Assembly (NCBI RefSeq): GCF_018283675.1
Contig: NZ_JAGVRK010000001.1
Span: 2,666,001-2,730,000 of the forward strand
Direction: 5' to 3'
Length of the DNA: 64,000 nt
DNA from: Metabacillus flavus
GTDB lineage: Bacteria; Bacillota; Bacilli; Bacillales; Bacillaceae
Numbering within the stretch: position 1 is the stretch's first letter; each line of letters opens with the position of its first letter. Both the position numbers and the translations under genes were made by a program. Positions 26,249 through 34,137 of the stretch are shown one piece after another. The notes beneath the pieces are model-generated. The model did no database searches. It had not been told where the DNA came from and worked only from the letters and a program-made list of their open reading frames with translations.

Positions 26249-26851
26249 TTACTTTAACAGCTTTTGCAGCGCTTTTTTCACCAGCTGATCGGTTGACAGT
26301 GCTTCATCTTTTAAAGCAGGAACAACCTTATTAATTTCCCTTTCTGCATACCCGAGAACTTTTAGAGCCTCAATGGTTTCAGCAAGAGCTTTAGAAGACG
26401 CATCTTTTTCAGCAAATACGTGATGATTGAATAACGATGGAGCAAATTCAGGGGCCACGTCTCCAAGTTTCCCTTTTAAATCAAGAATAATCTGTCTGGC
26501 GGTTTTCTTTCCTACTCCCGGAAATTTAACCAGAAAGACTTCATCCTCTGCTTCGATTGCCTGCACCACCTGCGACGGATCTCCTGACGCCAGGATCGCG
26601 AGGGCTCCCTTAGGACCAATTCCTGTTACATTCAGCAGCTTTGTAAAAAGAGCTTTTTCCTCTCTTGATCTAAATCCGTATAAAGCCAGAATGTCTTCTC
26701 TGACATGCTGGTATGTATATATGGTTGTTTCTGTTCCCATTGAATAAACGAACGGATTGGGAGCAAAAATTTTATAGCCGATTCCAGTATGGTCAATCAC
26801 AATATACTCGGGAGATATATAGTCAATCTTCCCGCGGACAAATTCAATCAC
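26249..26851 (-). CDS. ruvA: Holliday junction DNA-binding protein RuvA
   Basis: RuvA binds four-way junctions as a tetramer and loads RuvB. The N-terminal OB-fold ([19 protein letters not shown]), two helix-hairpin-helix motifs ([16 protein letters not shown] and [16 protein letters not shown]) and the C-terminal RuvB-binding three-helix domain ([12 protein letters not shown]) are all present. I choose the GTG at 26851, six bases after GAGGTGA, giving 200 residues. An upstream ATG would add 18 residues that do not fit the family. Confidence 0.95.
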   Translation of the reverse strand: MIEFVRGKIDYISPEYIVIDHTGIGYKIFAPNPFVYSMGTETTIYTYQHVREDILALYGFRSREEKALFTKLLNVTGIGPKGALAILASGDPSQVVQAIEAEDEVFLVKFPGVGKKTARQIILDLKGKLGDVAPEFAPSLFNHHVFAEKDASSKALAETIEALKVLGYAEREINKVVPALKDEALSTDQLVKKALQKLLK

Positions 26852-26939
26852 CTTTTTCACCTCTTTACAACTGTACTTCATTGTATCATAAAAAGCCGCG
26901 CCCAAGAACTAGAAACGTTAACATATGTTCGGATTAAGC

Positions 26940-26968
26940 AAAATAAAAAGCCTGCGGAAATTGCAGGC
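26940..26968 (-). terminator. Terminator after bofC
   Basis: The stem GCCTGC / GCAGGC with a seven-base loop is followed on the minus strand by TTTTTATTTT, just past the bofC stop. Confidence 0.85.
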
Positions 26969-26982
26969 AAATTCGAGCAGCT

Positions 26983-27513
26983 CTATTTTTTTGAACAAGG
27001 CGTTCCGTATTGTTTAAAGGTTTCGATGACGTGCAGATATTTCTTCCTGCTCGCTACTCTGATTCCATTTTCCAGCTCCATATGCCGTTTTGTTTCAAGC
27101 TTTCCTACATCAATCTGGAAAAAGGATTGGATGACCTTTCCTTCCTCATTCGGTTTGCCATCAAATATAGACAAAATCCCTTCGTTATTCAGCCCGAAAT
27201 AACCGTTTGCTTTCATAAAAGGAGATATATCATTCATACTTTTTCTTAGGACGATTCTCTTTTCGCTTTTCTCTACAAGTCTCCATCCCGGATAACGGGC
27301 GAGCACATGGGACTGGGAATAATACGGTTCCCTTTTAATTTCCACGCTTACTTCTCCATCAAGATAGTCTCGTTCCAGGAATAAAGTAATGGATTTTCCA
27401 TTTGCCTCATCCGCTGTGCGCTGTTCCAATGCCTGAACGTTTACTGTACAAAATAGGGTGATCAAGGTGATGAGCGATAATTGAATGTATATAATAGGCT
27501 GGCGTGTCAGCAA
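26983..27513 (-). CDS. bofC: Forespore regulator BofC (bypass of forespore C)
   Basis: BofC is a secreted forespore protein that tunes the SpoIVB signal, and so pro-sigma-K processing, during sporulation. After a hydrophobic export segment (ending near V-Q-A), the protein shows the BofC domain, with VEIKREPYYSQSHVLARYPGWRLVEKS and a DDISPF-like NDISPFMKANGYFGL stretch. The start is one of two tandem TTG codons (27516 or 27513) after GAGGT; I use the second, which is better spaced, giving 176 residues. Position next to ruvA matches B. subtilis. Confidence 0.88.
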   Translation of the reverse strand: MLTRQPIIYIQLSLITLITLFCTVNVQALEQRTADEANGKSITLFLERDYLDGEVSVEIKREPYYSQSHVLARYPGWRLVEKSEKRIVLRKSMNDISPFMKANGYFGLNNEGILSIFDGKPNEEGKVIQSFFQIDVGKLETKRHMELENGIRVASRKKYLHVIETFKQYGTPCSKK

Positions 27514-27575
27514 CAAGGCCACCTCACTATTTATCAGATTTAAACAGGTTCCAGCATGAAAAAAATTGCTGCTAA

Positions 27576-27625
27576 AAAACTTCCATGATTGCCACATTCA
27601 TAGTGTGGCCATTCATGGAAGTTTT
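27576..27625. repeat. Long inverted repeat between coxA and bofC
   Basis: Arms AAAACTTCCATGA-ttGCCACA (27576-27596) and its near-perfect complement (27604-27625) form a stem of about 20 bp with a seven-base loop, ending in TTTTTT on the minus strand. It could act as a second terminator after coxA, or may be a small palindromic element. Confidence 0.65.
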
Positions 27626-27631
27626 AGTCAT

Positions 27632-27658
27632 AAGAAAAAACCAGGGATGCCCCTGGTT
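27632..27658 (-). terminator. Terminator after coxA
   Basis: AAACCAGGG / CCCTGGTTT with a four-base loop is followed on the minus strand by TTTTTTCTT, immediately after the coxA stop codon. Confidence 0.88.
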
Positions 27659-28300
27659 TTAGCGATTCGGATTAAGCGTGCGCTGAATGGTTTTGCCGGT
27701 GTTTTTCATAAAGTCTTTAATATCGGCATCAATGGTTTCCCGCGGCTTGTTATTTTTAATGTTGGTATCGATTTGCTTAACACGGTTGAAGGAGCCTTCG
27801 TCTGTAAATACATCCACGTTTCTGCCATTCGCCAATTTTTCTGTTTCTTTAATAATGGCGTTTTTCACATTTTTATTGTTCTTATCGTTTGTATCTACGG
27901 CTACAATCACGTTATCTTCGGTTACAACTGTCCTTGCATCATCAACATTTTTCATCTTGGAAATTTTATCTGAAACCTTTTCGGCTAGGTTCTGATCGCG
28001 ATCAGAATAATACCCGTTTTCATTTCGGTCGTTATCTGCAATCGGGACCCCTTGATTATCCATATTGCTGTTATTAGATACTCGTGTCGGACGATCATTT
28101 CGATCTCCGTCCATCATCTCAGTTATAGGACCATCATTATCAGCGTGATCCTTGTTTTTACCATCGTGTTCGTTCGAATACATGCCGATCGGCTGTGTGT
28201 TGTCATTGTAATCCATTGCATTGTCTTTCCCATTGCCGCAAGCTGTGAGAAGACCTGCTAAAAGTGCCAGAGATCCGTATTGGATGGTCTTTCTTATCAA
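27659..28300 (-). CDS. coxA: YhcN/YlaJ-family spore lipoprotein, CoxA-like
   Basis: A 213-residue lipoprotein with a signal peptide ending in LLTAC. A low-complexity Asp/Asn-rich linker (about residues 25-100) leads into a YhcN/YlaJ domain (LAEKVSDKISKMKNVDDARTVVTEDNVIVAVD). Members are spore cortex or inner-membrane proteins. The place between bofC and safA is that of B. subtilis coxA (yrbB), which encodes a cortex-associated member of this family, so I use that name. The TTG start (28300) lies seven bases after GGGGGT. It has its own terminator. Confidence 0.75.
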   Translation of the reverse strand: MIRKTIQYGSLALLAGLLTACGNGKDNAMDYNDNTQPIGMYSNEHDGKNKDHADNDGPITEMMDGDRNDRPTRVSNNSNMDNQGVPIADNDRNENGYYSDRDQNLAEKVSDKISKMKNVDDARTVVTEDNVIVAVDTNDKNNKNVKNAIIKETEKLANGRNVDVFTDEGSFNRVKQIDTNIKNNKPRETIDADIKDFMKNTGKTIQRTLNPNR

Positions 28301-28443
28301 GATGACTACCCCCTGTTTTTTTACCAATTGAGCATAGCTGCTCTTGGTTAGCTTGCTCGTAACAGAAGGTTTTAATCTTGACAGTTCCCTCCATTAATCA
28401 AAAGCCTAGTTCCAATCCGCATTGCGCTTTAAAAAAGCTAATC

Positions 28444-28473
28444 AAAAAAAAGAGACGATTGCATAATCGTCTC
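28444..28473 (-). terminator. Terminator after safA
   Basis: GAGACGATT / AATCGTCTC forms a tight stem and is followed by eight T residues on the minus strand. Confidence 0.9.
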
Positions 28474-28485
28474 AAACTGTATGAA

Positions 28486-30000
28486 TTAATCCTCTTCCCC
28501 ATTGTAAAAATCAGGGCGTCCGAACATTTGGCCGTATCCGGGCTGCATTCCATACCCCTGCTGCATCCCAAATCCAGGCTGCATTCCATAGCCTTGCTGC
28601 ATCCCGTATCCTTGCTGCATTCCGTAACCCTGGGATCCTCCGCATCCGCAATCCTGAGGCATTTGTCCGTATTGCCCGCCGGTCATCGGCTGCTTATTCT
28701 TGCCTTCCTGCGCGCCCATCACATTCGGCTGGTTTTCATCCATTGCACCCATCACGTTGGGCATGTTCGGTGACATCGCACCCATCACGTTGGGCATGTT
28801 GGGAGACATCGCGCCCATCACATTTGGCATATTTTCATCCATAGCACCCATCACGTTCGGCATATTCGGATCGTAAGCACCCATTACACCCGGGCCAAAC
28901 CCTGAACCTGGCATTACAGGAGAGGCCGGAGTGCATCCGGGAGGATATGGCGAATACCCTTGCGGAGCCATTTGCGGCATCATTTGAGGCATGCTTTGAG
29001 CGCCCATTACATTTGGCATGTTGGGAGACATCGCGCCCATCACATTCGGCATGTTTTCATCCATTGCCCCCATCACGTTTGGCATATTCGGAGACATGGC
29101 TCCCATTACATTAGGCATGTTCGGTGACATCGCACCCATCACATTCGGCATGTTTTCGTCCATGGCACCCATCACATTCGGCATGTTTTCATCCATCGCC
29201 CCGCCGACGCCATAAGGCATTGGAGATGGGACACACCAATACGGCATCGGATGATGGTGATGATGGTGGCCATAATGTCCATAGCCGTAAGGAGCTCCAT
29301 ACATCGGGGCCTGCATACCATATCCTGGCTGCGGTCCGCCGTACATCGGCTGCTGCATGGATGGCTGCATCGCTCCCATTACTCCTGTTGGAGCAGAATA
29401 AGGCATATTAGGCATGTTCGGCATTTTCTCCATTTTCTTGGTTGCCTCCTCTTTCTTGGCTGGTGAAACTGCCTTTTGTGCCACTTGTGCAGCTGGCTTC
29501 TCTTTTGGTTTTTCTGCCGGCTTTTTCATTTCAGGCATAACATTGGCCGGTTTTTTCATTTCCGGCATAACATTAGCCGGCTTCGGAGGCAGCTGCGGCT
29601 GTTTCGGCGGCATTGACATGTTCACCATATAATAATTATTAATATCCATTTCAGGGTAAACAGGCTGCGGTATGTTAGGCATTTTAGGCATAAACGGAGT
29701 AATTGGTTTTTCTTTTTTAGGTTCCTCTGCTGCCTGAACTTCTTTTGGCTTTTCCTTGGCAGGCTGCTGAACCGGCTGTTCTTTTATGGGCTTCTGCATT
29801 TCTTTTTTCGAATTGAAATTAATTTGAGCTTCCTTCTTTACTGGAACGCTCCCCGTCGGTACCTTAATTTTCATTCCAGGCATTATGGAATCGGGATTGC
29901 TTAGTTGAGAGTTCATTTTTTTCAGTTCTTCGAAATCCGCTCCATATTTTTTAGCAATGTTCCACAATGTATCCCCTTTTTGAACGATATGGATTTTCAA
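28486..30000 (-). CDS. safA: Spore coat morphogenetic protein SafA, repeat-rich
   Basis: SafA directs inner-coat assembly and binds the cortex through an N-terminal LysM domain, seen here at residues about 2-48 (HIVQKGDTLWNIAKKYG, IMPGMKIKVPTG). A Lys/Pro/Glu-rich linker follows. Residues about 240-440 contain eleven copies of an 11-residue unit of the form M-[D/S/Y]-x-N-M-P-N-V-M-G-A in two blocks. A C-terminal stretch of QGYGMQ repeats and a DCGCGG cysteine cluster complete it. At 504 residues it is clearly longer than B. subtilis SafA (387), through repeat growth. The start is TTG 30000, following GGAGGGGG. It lies between coxA and nadA, as in B. subtilis. Confidence 0.9.
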   Translation of the reverse strand: MKIHIVQKGDTLWNIAKKYGADFEELKKMNSQLSNPDSIMPGMKIKVPTGSVPVKKEAQINFNSKKEMQKPIKEQPVQQPAKEKPKEVQAAEEPKKEKPITPFMPKMPNIPQPVYPEMDINNYYMVNMSMPPKQPQLPPKPANVMPEMKKPANVMPEMKKPAEKPKEKPAAQVAQKAVSPAKKEEATKKMEKMPNMPNMPYSAPTGVMGAMQPSMQQPMYGGPQPGYGMQAPMYGAPYGYGHYGHHHHHHPMPYWCVPSPMPYGVGGAMDENMPNVMGAMDENMPNVMGAMSPNMPNVMGAMSPNMPNVMGAMDENMPNVMGAMSPNMPNVMGAQSMPQMMPQMAPQGYSPYPPGCTPASPVMPGSGFGPGVMGAYDPNMPNVMGAMDENMPNVMGAMSPNMPNVMGAMSPNMPNVMGAMDENQPNVMGAQEGKNKQPMTGGQYGQMPQDCGCGGSQGYGMQQGYGMQQGYGMQPGFGMQQGYGMQPGYGQMFGRPDFYNGEED

Positions 30001-30094
30001 AAGTTCCCCCTCCTATGCATTAACTGTATAGTAAAAGCATACAGGCTAATTGCCGTTATTCTTCACCACAAGTTATGCGGAAAAAGGAGCGAAT

Positions 30095-30160
30095 ATGCCT
30101 TCTTTGAAAATTGCCCAGCTGGTAAGCCATGTTTTCCCCACTGAAACTTCCCTATTATAA
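30095..30160 (+). CDS. Possible 21-residue peptide gene between safA and nadA
   Basis: A short plus-strand frame (MPSLKIAQLVSHVFP...) starts five bases after a full AAAAAGGAGC ribosome binding site and stops at 30160. A weak TTGCCG-N17-TTATGC promoter-like pair lies just upstream. There is no known family and no downstream partner, so it may be a gene remnant or chance. Confidence 0.25.
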   Translation: MPSLKIAQLVSHVFPTETSLL

Positions 30161-30225
30161 AACGCAAAAACCGTGATATATGTGCCACTTTTTTTGAATA
30201 AATTCCACTTTTGTCCGTGACACAA

Positions 30226-30350
30226 AGAAAAGCGCAAGCGCCTTGAACAGCCCCGATAAGCATAAGACAATCAGCCGGAGGAAGGCGATCTTACTTCCGT
30301 AGGGTGAGTGGCTTATGACCTCGAGGGGCTAGGCGCTGGAGCTGGACAAA
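30226..30350. repeat. Interspersed palindromic repeat, copy A
   Basis: The element opens with AAGAAAAGCGCAAGCGCC and ends with GGCGCTGGAGCTGGACAAA. Its arms pair as AGCGCCT...CAGCCCC with GGGGCTaGGCGCT, then CATAAG with CTTATG, then GGAAG with CTTCC, giving one long imperfect hairpin. Similar elements with the same ends occur at 30415, 39693, 44237 and 44424. It lies in the safA-nadA gap, which otherwise holds no firm gene. Confidence 0.8.
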
Positions 30351-30414
30351 TCACTTTATACAAAGAAAGATGATGAAATAGAAATTTATACTTTCTTATC
30401 GTGTAAGAAAAGCG

Positions 30415-30530
30415 CAAGCGCCTTGAAGGGATGAAGTTCTGCTAAGTCCGCGACGTCCTGTCGCAACGCAGAACTGACCCGCCTCCTGCGGGCCTCCGAA
30501 AGTCTCGAGGGGCTAAGCTGGCTGGACAAA
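30415..30530. repeat. Interspersed palindromic repeat, copy B
   Basis: This copy shares both ends with copy A (AAGAAAAGCGCAAGCGCC and GCTGGACAAATCA) but has a different middle: GTTCTGC...GCAGAAC around CGACGTCCTGTCGCAACG, and a GCGGG-type loop. The shared ends and different cores suggest a family of elements with modular centres. Confidence 0.75.
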
Positions 30531-30536
30531 TCATCG

Positions 30537-30562
30537 TAAAAAAACCCATGCGGCGCATGGGC
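30537..30562 (-). terminator. Terminator after nadA
   Basis: GCCCATGCG / CGCATGGG forms a stem followed by seven T residues on the minus strand, 17 bases past the nadA stop. Confidence 0.9.
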
Positions 30563-30578
30563 TATTGAGGGAGGCAAA

Positions 30579-31679
30579 TTATATAGAAAGCATTCTGTTC
30601 AGTGCAAGCACTGCCTGTTTTGCATCTTCTTTTTCCACGATGATTCTGTTTACCCCTTTGCCTTCTGCAAGAGCTTCCAAAGACCACAGTAAATGCGGAA
30701 GATCGATTCTGTTCATCGTTAAACATGGGCACATATAAGGGTTCAGTGAAACAATTTCCTTATCAGGATTTAAGGAGATCAATCTGTTAACGAGGTTCAT
30801 TTCCGTGCCGACCGCCCATTTTGTCCCTGCCGCTGCTGCAGAAATTTGATCTATAATATACTTTGTTGAACCGGCAAGATCAGCCAGCTGAACAACCTCA
30901 TGCGTGCACTCCGGGTGGACAATGATTGTCATATCGGGTTTTGTCTTTCTGATATGGGCAATGTTCTTTTCTGTAAACTTCTCATGTACCGAGCAATGCC
31001 CCTTCCAGAGAAGAATTCTTGCCGGCTCGGAAGGACCCTCCAATTTCTCTGATATCGGGTTCCAAACAGCCATTTCTTCAAGGGGAATTCCAAGATCAAA
31101 GGCTGTGTTTCTTCCCAGATGCTGGTCCGGCAAAAATAGTATGCGTTTTTTTTGCTCCAATGCCCATTTCACAATTTCTTTTGCATTTGAGGAGGTCACG
31201 GATGCCCCTCCATGTCTTCCCACAAAGGCTTTGATGGCTGCGGTGGAGTTGACGTAGGTAAGCGGGATAATGGTATCTCCGTATAGAGCCGTCAATCTTT
31301 CCCAAGCACGCTCGGTCTGCTTGATATTTGCCATATCGGCCATCGAGCAGCCTGCTCTCATATCCGGCAAGTAGACGTATTGATCATCACCTGTCAGCAT
31401 GTCTGCCGTTTCGGCCATAAAATGAACGCCGCAAAAAACAATATGCTCTGCCTCTTTATTCTCTGCCGCAGCCTGGGCAAGCTGCAGAGAATCACCAGTG
31501 CAATCTGCAAATTGGATGACTTCATCCTTTTGATAATGATGGCCGGGGATAAAAAGTCTGCTGCCGAATTCTTTTTTAATCTCCCATATTCTCTTCTCTA
31601 TTTCCTCCGTGGACAATGTTCTGTATTTTTCAGGAATCAGCGAAACGGCTTCCTCGTTCAGCACATCCATAAGACTCAT
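30579..31679 (-). CDS. nadA: Quinolinate synthase NadA
   Basis: NadA condenses iminoaspartate (from NadB) with dihydroxyacetone phosphate to give quinolinate and needs a [4Fe-4S] cluster. The protein of 366 residues shows the family motifs [46 protein letters not shown] and [10 protein letters not shown], which supply the three cluster cysteines. Its ATG overlaps the nadC stop as ATGA, so the nadB-nadC-nadA operon is translationally coupled throughout. Its end is marked by a strong terminator. Confidence 0.95.
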   Translation of the reverse strand: MSLMDVLNEEAVSLIPEKYRTLSTEEIEKRIWEIKKEFGSRLFIPGHHYQKDEVIQFADCTGDSLQLAQAAAENKEAEHIVFCGVHFMAETADMLTGDDQYVYLPDMRAGCSMADMANIKQTERAWERLTALYGDTIIPLTYVNSTAAIKAFVGRHGGASVTSSNAKEIVKWALEQKKRILFLPDQHLGRNTAFDLGIPLEEMAVWNPISEKLEGPSEPARILLWKGHCSVHEKFTEKNIAHIRKTKPDMTIIVHPECTHEVVQLADLAGSTKYIIDQISAAAAGTKWAVGTEMNLVNRLISLNPDKEIVSLNPYMCPCLTMNRIDLPHLLWSLEALAEGKGVNRIIVEKEDAKQAVLALNRMLSI

Positions 31680-32521
31680 TTTTCTTCCCCCTGCTTCATC
31701 AATAAACTAAAATCCAATGCTTTAACAGAATGGGTCAGGTACCCAAGTGATACATAGTTCACCCCTGTGTTTCGATAAGTGTGAAGATTTTCCGGAGTTA
31801 TGCCGCCTGAGGCTTCGGTTATGATTGAATCAGGCGTTAATTTAGCAAATCTTTTTACTTCTTCTGGTGAACGGTTATCAAACATGATGATATCCGCCTT
31901 GGCTTCAATCGCTTCCATAAGCTGATTCTCATTCTCTATTTCAACTTCAATTTTCACAGTATGTCCGACTGCCTGCTTGGCTTTTAAAACTGCTTCCCGG
32001 ATGCTTCCTGCGAAAGATATGTGATTATCTTTAATCATGACCGCGTCATAAAGGCCATAGCGGTGATTTCGTCCGCCTCCGCATCTGACTGCATACTTGT
32101 CGAACATCCGAAGCCCGGGGGCTGTTTTTCTTGTATCGCATATATGTGTATCCGGACTATCCAGAAGCATGATGGCTTCGCGGGTTTTTGTCGCAATCCC
32201 GCTCATTCTTTGAATTAGGTTTAATGCTACCCGTTCTGCACTTAGAATTGAGATGATTTTTCCATTTATAACGGCAGCGGGTTCCCCTTTCTCCACTGCT
32301 TCCCCATCCTTTTTCAGGATTTGAACCTCTATTTGATCATCAAGCAGTGAAAAAGCAGTTTTTAAAACGGCTTCCCCTGAAAAAACGCCTTTTTCCTTTG
32401 CAAAAATGACCGCCTCTCCCCGATCACTTTCGGAGAAAATTCCGCTTGCCGAAAGATCATGATCACCGAGATCCTCCATTAAAAATTGGCTGATGCTTTC
32501 CTTTACTTTTAATCCATTCAC
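31676..32521 (-). CDS. nadC: Nicotinate-nucleotide pyrophosphorylase NadC
   Basis: NadC converts quinolinate and phosphoribosyl pyrophosphate to nicotinate mononucleotide and CO2. The 281-residue protein has the expected N-terminal sandwich domain and barrel, with [48 protein letters not shown] (substrate-phosphate and active-site residues), EVEIEN and EASGGI. It begins at GTG 32521, overlapping the nadB stop by four bases, and ends in the nadA start. Confidence 0.95.
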   Translation of the reverse strand: MNGLKVKESISQFLMEDLGDHDLSASGIFSESDRGEAVIFAKEKGVFSGEAVLKTAFSLLDDQIEVQILKKDGEAVEKGEPAAVINGKIISILSAERVALNLIQRMSGIATKTREAIMLLDSPDTHICDTRKTAPGLRMFDKYAVRCGGGRNHRYGLYDAVMIKDNHISFAGSIREAVLKAKQAVGHTVKIEVEIENENQLMEAIEAKADIIMFDNRSPEEVKRFAKLTPDSIITEASGGITPENLHTYRNTGVNYVSLGYLTHSVKALDFSLLMKQGEEK

Positions 32522-34047
32522 ACAATCACCTCTAAAGCTGGTTTATTCGTTTTCCATAGCAGTTCTTTTCGTTTCCAGGCTGCCTCTTTATAGGGAAAGT
32601 CTGACCGGAAATGGCAGCCTCTGCTTTCTGTGCGCTGCCATGCAGCCCGGGCAATTAATTCACCAGCCGTCATCATGTTGGCCATTTCGAAGATGCCGGG
32701 TGAGAGCTCTTCTGCCTGCCCGCTCTTTTGCTGGGCATCCTGAAACCACTCAATTAGCTGTCTTAACCCCTCTTCATTTCGTTCAATCCCTGCGAAACGC
32801 TCCATCATATCAGCTACATCCTGCTTCGTAACGGTGTACGCAGGAGGACGTTCCTTCTTAAATGACGGAACATCCTCCTGTGCTTCAATCGTTTTTACAT
32901 CCTCTGCTATTTTCTTTCCAAACACCAATCCTTCCAGCAGGGAATTGCTTGCAAGCCTGTTTGCTCCATGAACTCCAGTGCAAGCCGCTTCACCAGCTGC
33001 GTAAAGCCTGTTTACACTTGTTCGGCCGTTCAGATCCGTCTTAATTCCGCCCATAAAGAAATGCATGCCAGGCATAACGGGGATCAGCCCATCCTGCAAA
33101 CGGATGCCATTCTTCTCACACATTCTGGAAATTCCGGGAAATCGTTTCTTGAATTGAGGAATACTTTTAATGTTTAGAAAGATGGACTCTCCCTGCTGAA
33201 TACTCCGGAAAATTTCTCTGGAAACAACGTCTCTCGGTGCAAGATCTGCTAACGGATGTACGTTTTCCATGATTTTCTCTCCCCTAGAATTTTGCAGGAA
33301 AGCTCCCTCTCCGCGGACAGCTTCCGAAACCAGTCCTTTTACCGAGCCTGCTGTATAGAGCATGGTAGGATGAAACTGGACGAACTCCATATCTGTCAGT
33401 ATCGCACCTGCTCTATAGGCAAGAGCGATTCCATCCGCTGTACAATTCCTGTGATTGGAAGTATGCCGGTAAAGGGTGCCGCATCCGCCAGCTGCCAGAA
33501 TGACAGCGGAAGCATAAATCACTTCAGTATTTCCATCCGCATTAAGAACGCGCACACCGTAGCAGGTGTTTTCTCTAACAAGCAGTTCTGTTACCATTGT
33601 TTGTTCATACATGCTCACTTTTCCGTTTACACCCTGTGCAAGAAACCGGACCATCGCTTTTCCTGTTTCATCGCCGCCTGCATGGACAATCCGGTTTAGC
33701 CTGTGCGCTCCTTCCATGCCCAGCTTTAGGGCACCGTTCTCCGCTCTGTCAGCAGGCAATCCGTCGCGAAGCAGGTTAAGAAGGATTTTGTTCCCTTCTT
33801 CCGTCAGCTGTTTGGCTGCATGAGGATTTGTATGGCCATCGCCGGCTTGAATCGTATCCTCACAATGCAGCATCCAGGAATCTTTTTCAGAAAGAGCAGC
33901 GGCAATCCCGCCTTGTGCCAAAGACGAGTTCCCATCGGTTACAGATCCTTTTGTAACAATCATTACGTTCAATTCTTCACAAATATAATAAGCAACGGCC
34001 AAAGCTGCTATTCCGCTGCCCACAATCAGCACGTCTGTCTGCTGCAT
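32518..34047 (-). CDS. nadB: L-aspartate oxidase NadB
   Basis: NadB oxidises L-aspartate to iminoaspartate using FAD and is the first enzyme of de novo NAD synthesis. The dinucleotide-binding motif DVLIVGSGIAALAVA lies at the N-terminus, followed by SSLAQGGIAAA and the C-terminal FAD contacts (GLYAAGE-like RLYAAGEAACTGVHGANRLASNSLLEGLVFG). I use ATG 34047, six bases after AGGTGA; a GTG three codons upstream forms part of that site. This gives 509 residues. The promoter region is shared with the divergent nadS gene and contains the NadR-type operator. Confidence 0.94.
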   Translation of the reverse strand: MQQTDVLIVGSGIAALAVAYYICEELNVMIVTKGSVTDGNSSLAQGGIAAALSEKDSWMLHCEDTIQAGDGHTNPHAAKQLTEEGNKILLNLLRDGLPADRAENGALKLGMEGAHRLNRIVHAGGDETGKAMVRFLAQGVNGKVSMYEQTMVTELLVRENTCYGVRVLNADGNTEVIYASAVILAAGGCGTLYRHTSNHRNCTADGIALAYRAGAILTDMEFVQFHPTMLYTAGSVKGLVSEAVRGEGAFLQNSRGEKIMENVHPLADLAPRDVVSREIFRSIQQGESIFLNIKSIPQFKKRFPGISRMCEKNGIRLQDGLIPVMPGMHFFMGGIKTDLNGRTSVNRLYAAGEAACTGVHGANRLASNSLLEGLVFGKKIAEDVKTIEAQEDVPSFKKERPPAYTVTKQDVADMMERFAGIERNEEGLRQLIEWFQDAQQKSGQAEELSPGIFEMANMMTAGELIARAAWQRTESRGCHFRSDFPYKEAAWKRKELLWKTNKPALEVIV

Positions 34048-34068
34048 TATTTTCACCTTGCTTTACAT

Positions 34069-34080
34069 GTGTCTTGACAC
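34069..34080. promoter_or_regulatory. Probable NadR (NiaR/YrxA) operator in the nadB-nadS divergent promoter
   Basis: GTGTC-TT-GACAC is a perfect inverted repeat (34069-34080) in the only gap between the divergent nad units, overlapping the -35 of nadS and lying between the nadB promoter and start. In B. subtilis the nadS-nadR product represses both units with nicotinate as co-repressor. An AT-rich ACAT motif flanks it on each side. Assignment is by position and symmetry. Confidence 0.65.
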
Positions 34081-34103
34081 CTATCTTTACATAACTTTAA
34101 AAT
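34074..34103 (+). promoter_or_regulatory. Promoter of nadS-nadR
   Basis: TTGACA (34074-34079) and TAAAAT (34098-34103) are separated by 18 bp. The -35 is part of the inverted-repeat operator, so a bound NadR would exclude RNA polymerase. A minus-strand promoter for nadB (TTGTGC near 34106-34111) probably overlaps it. Confidence 0.6.
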
Positions 34104-34137
34104 AAGCACAAGAGTTTTTTTGACTGGAGGAACCATC

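Noticed and set aside
28203-28394. A 63-residue minus-strand frame (MEGTVKIKTFCYEQANQ...) overlapping the start of coxA
   Set aside because: There is no Shine-Dalgarno sequence before its ATG, and half of it is the out-of-frame reading of the coxA signal peptide, which is clearly coding in the other frame.
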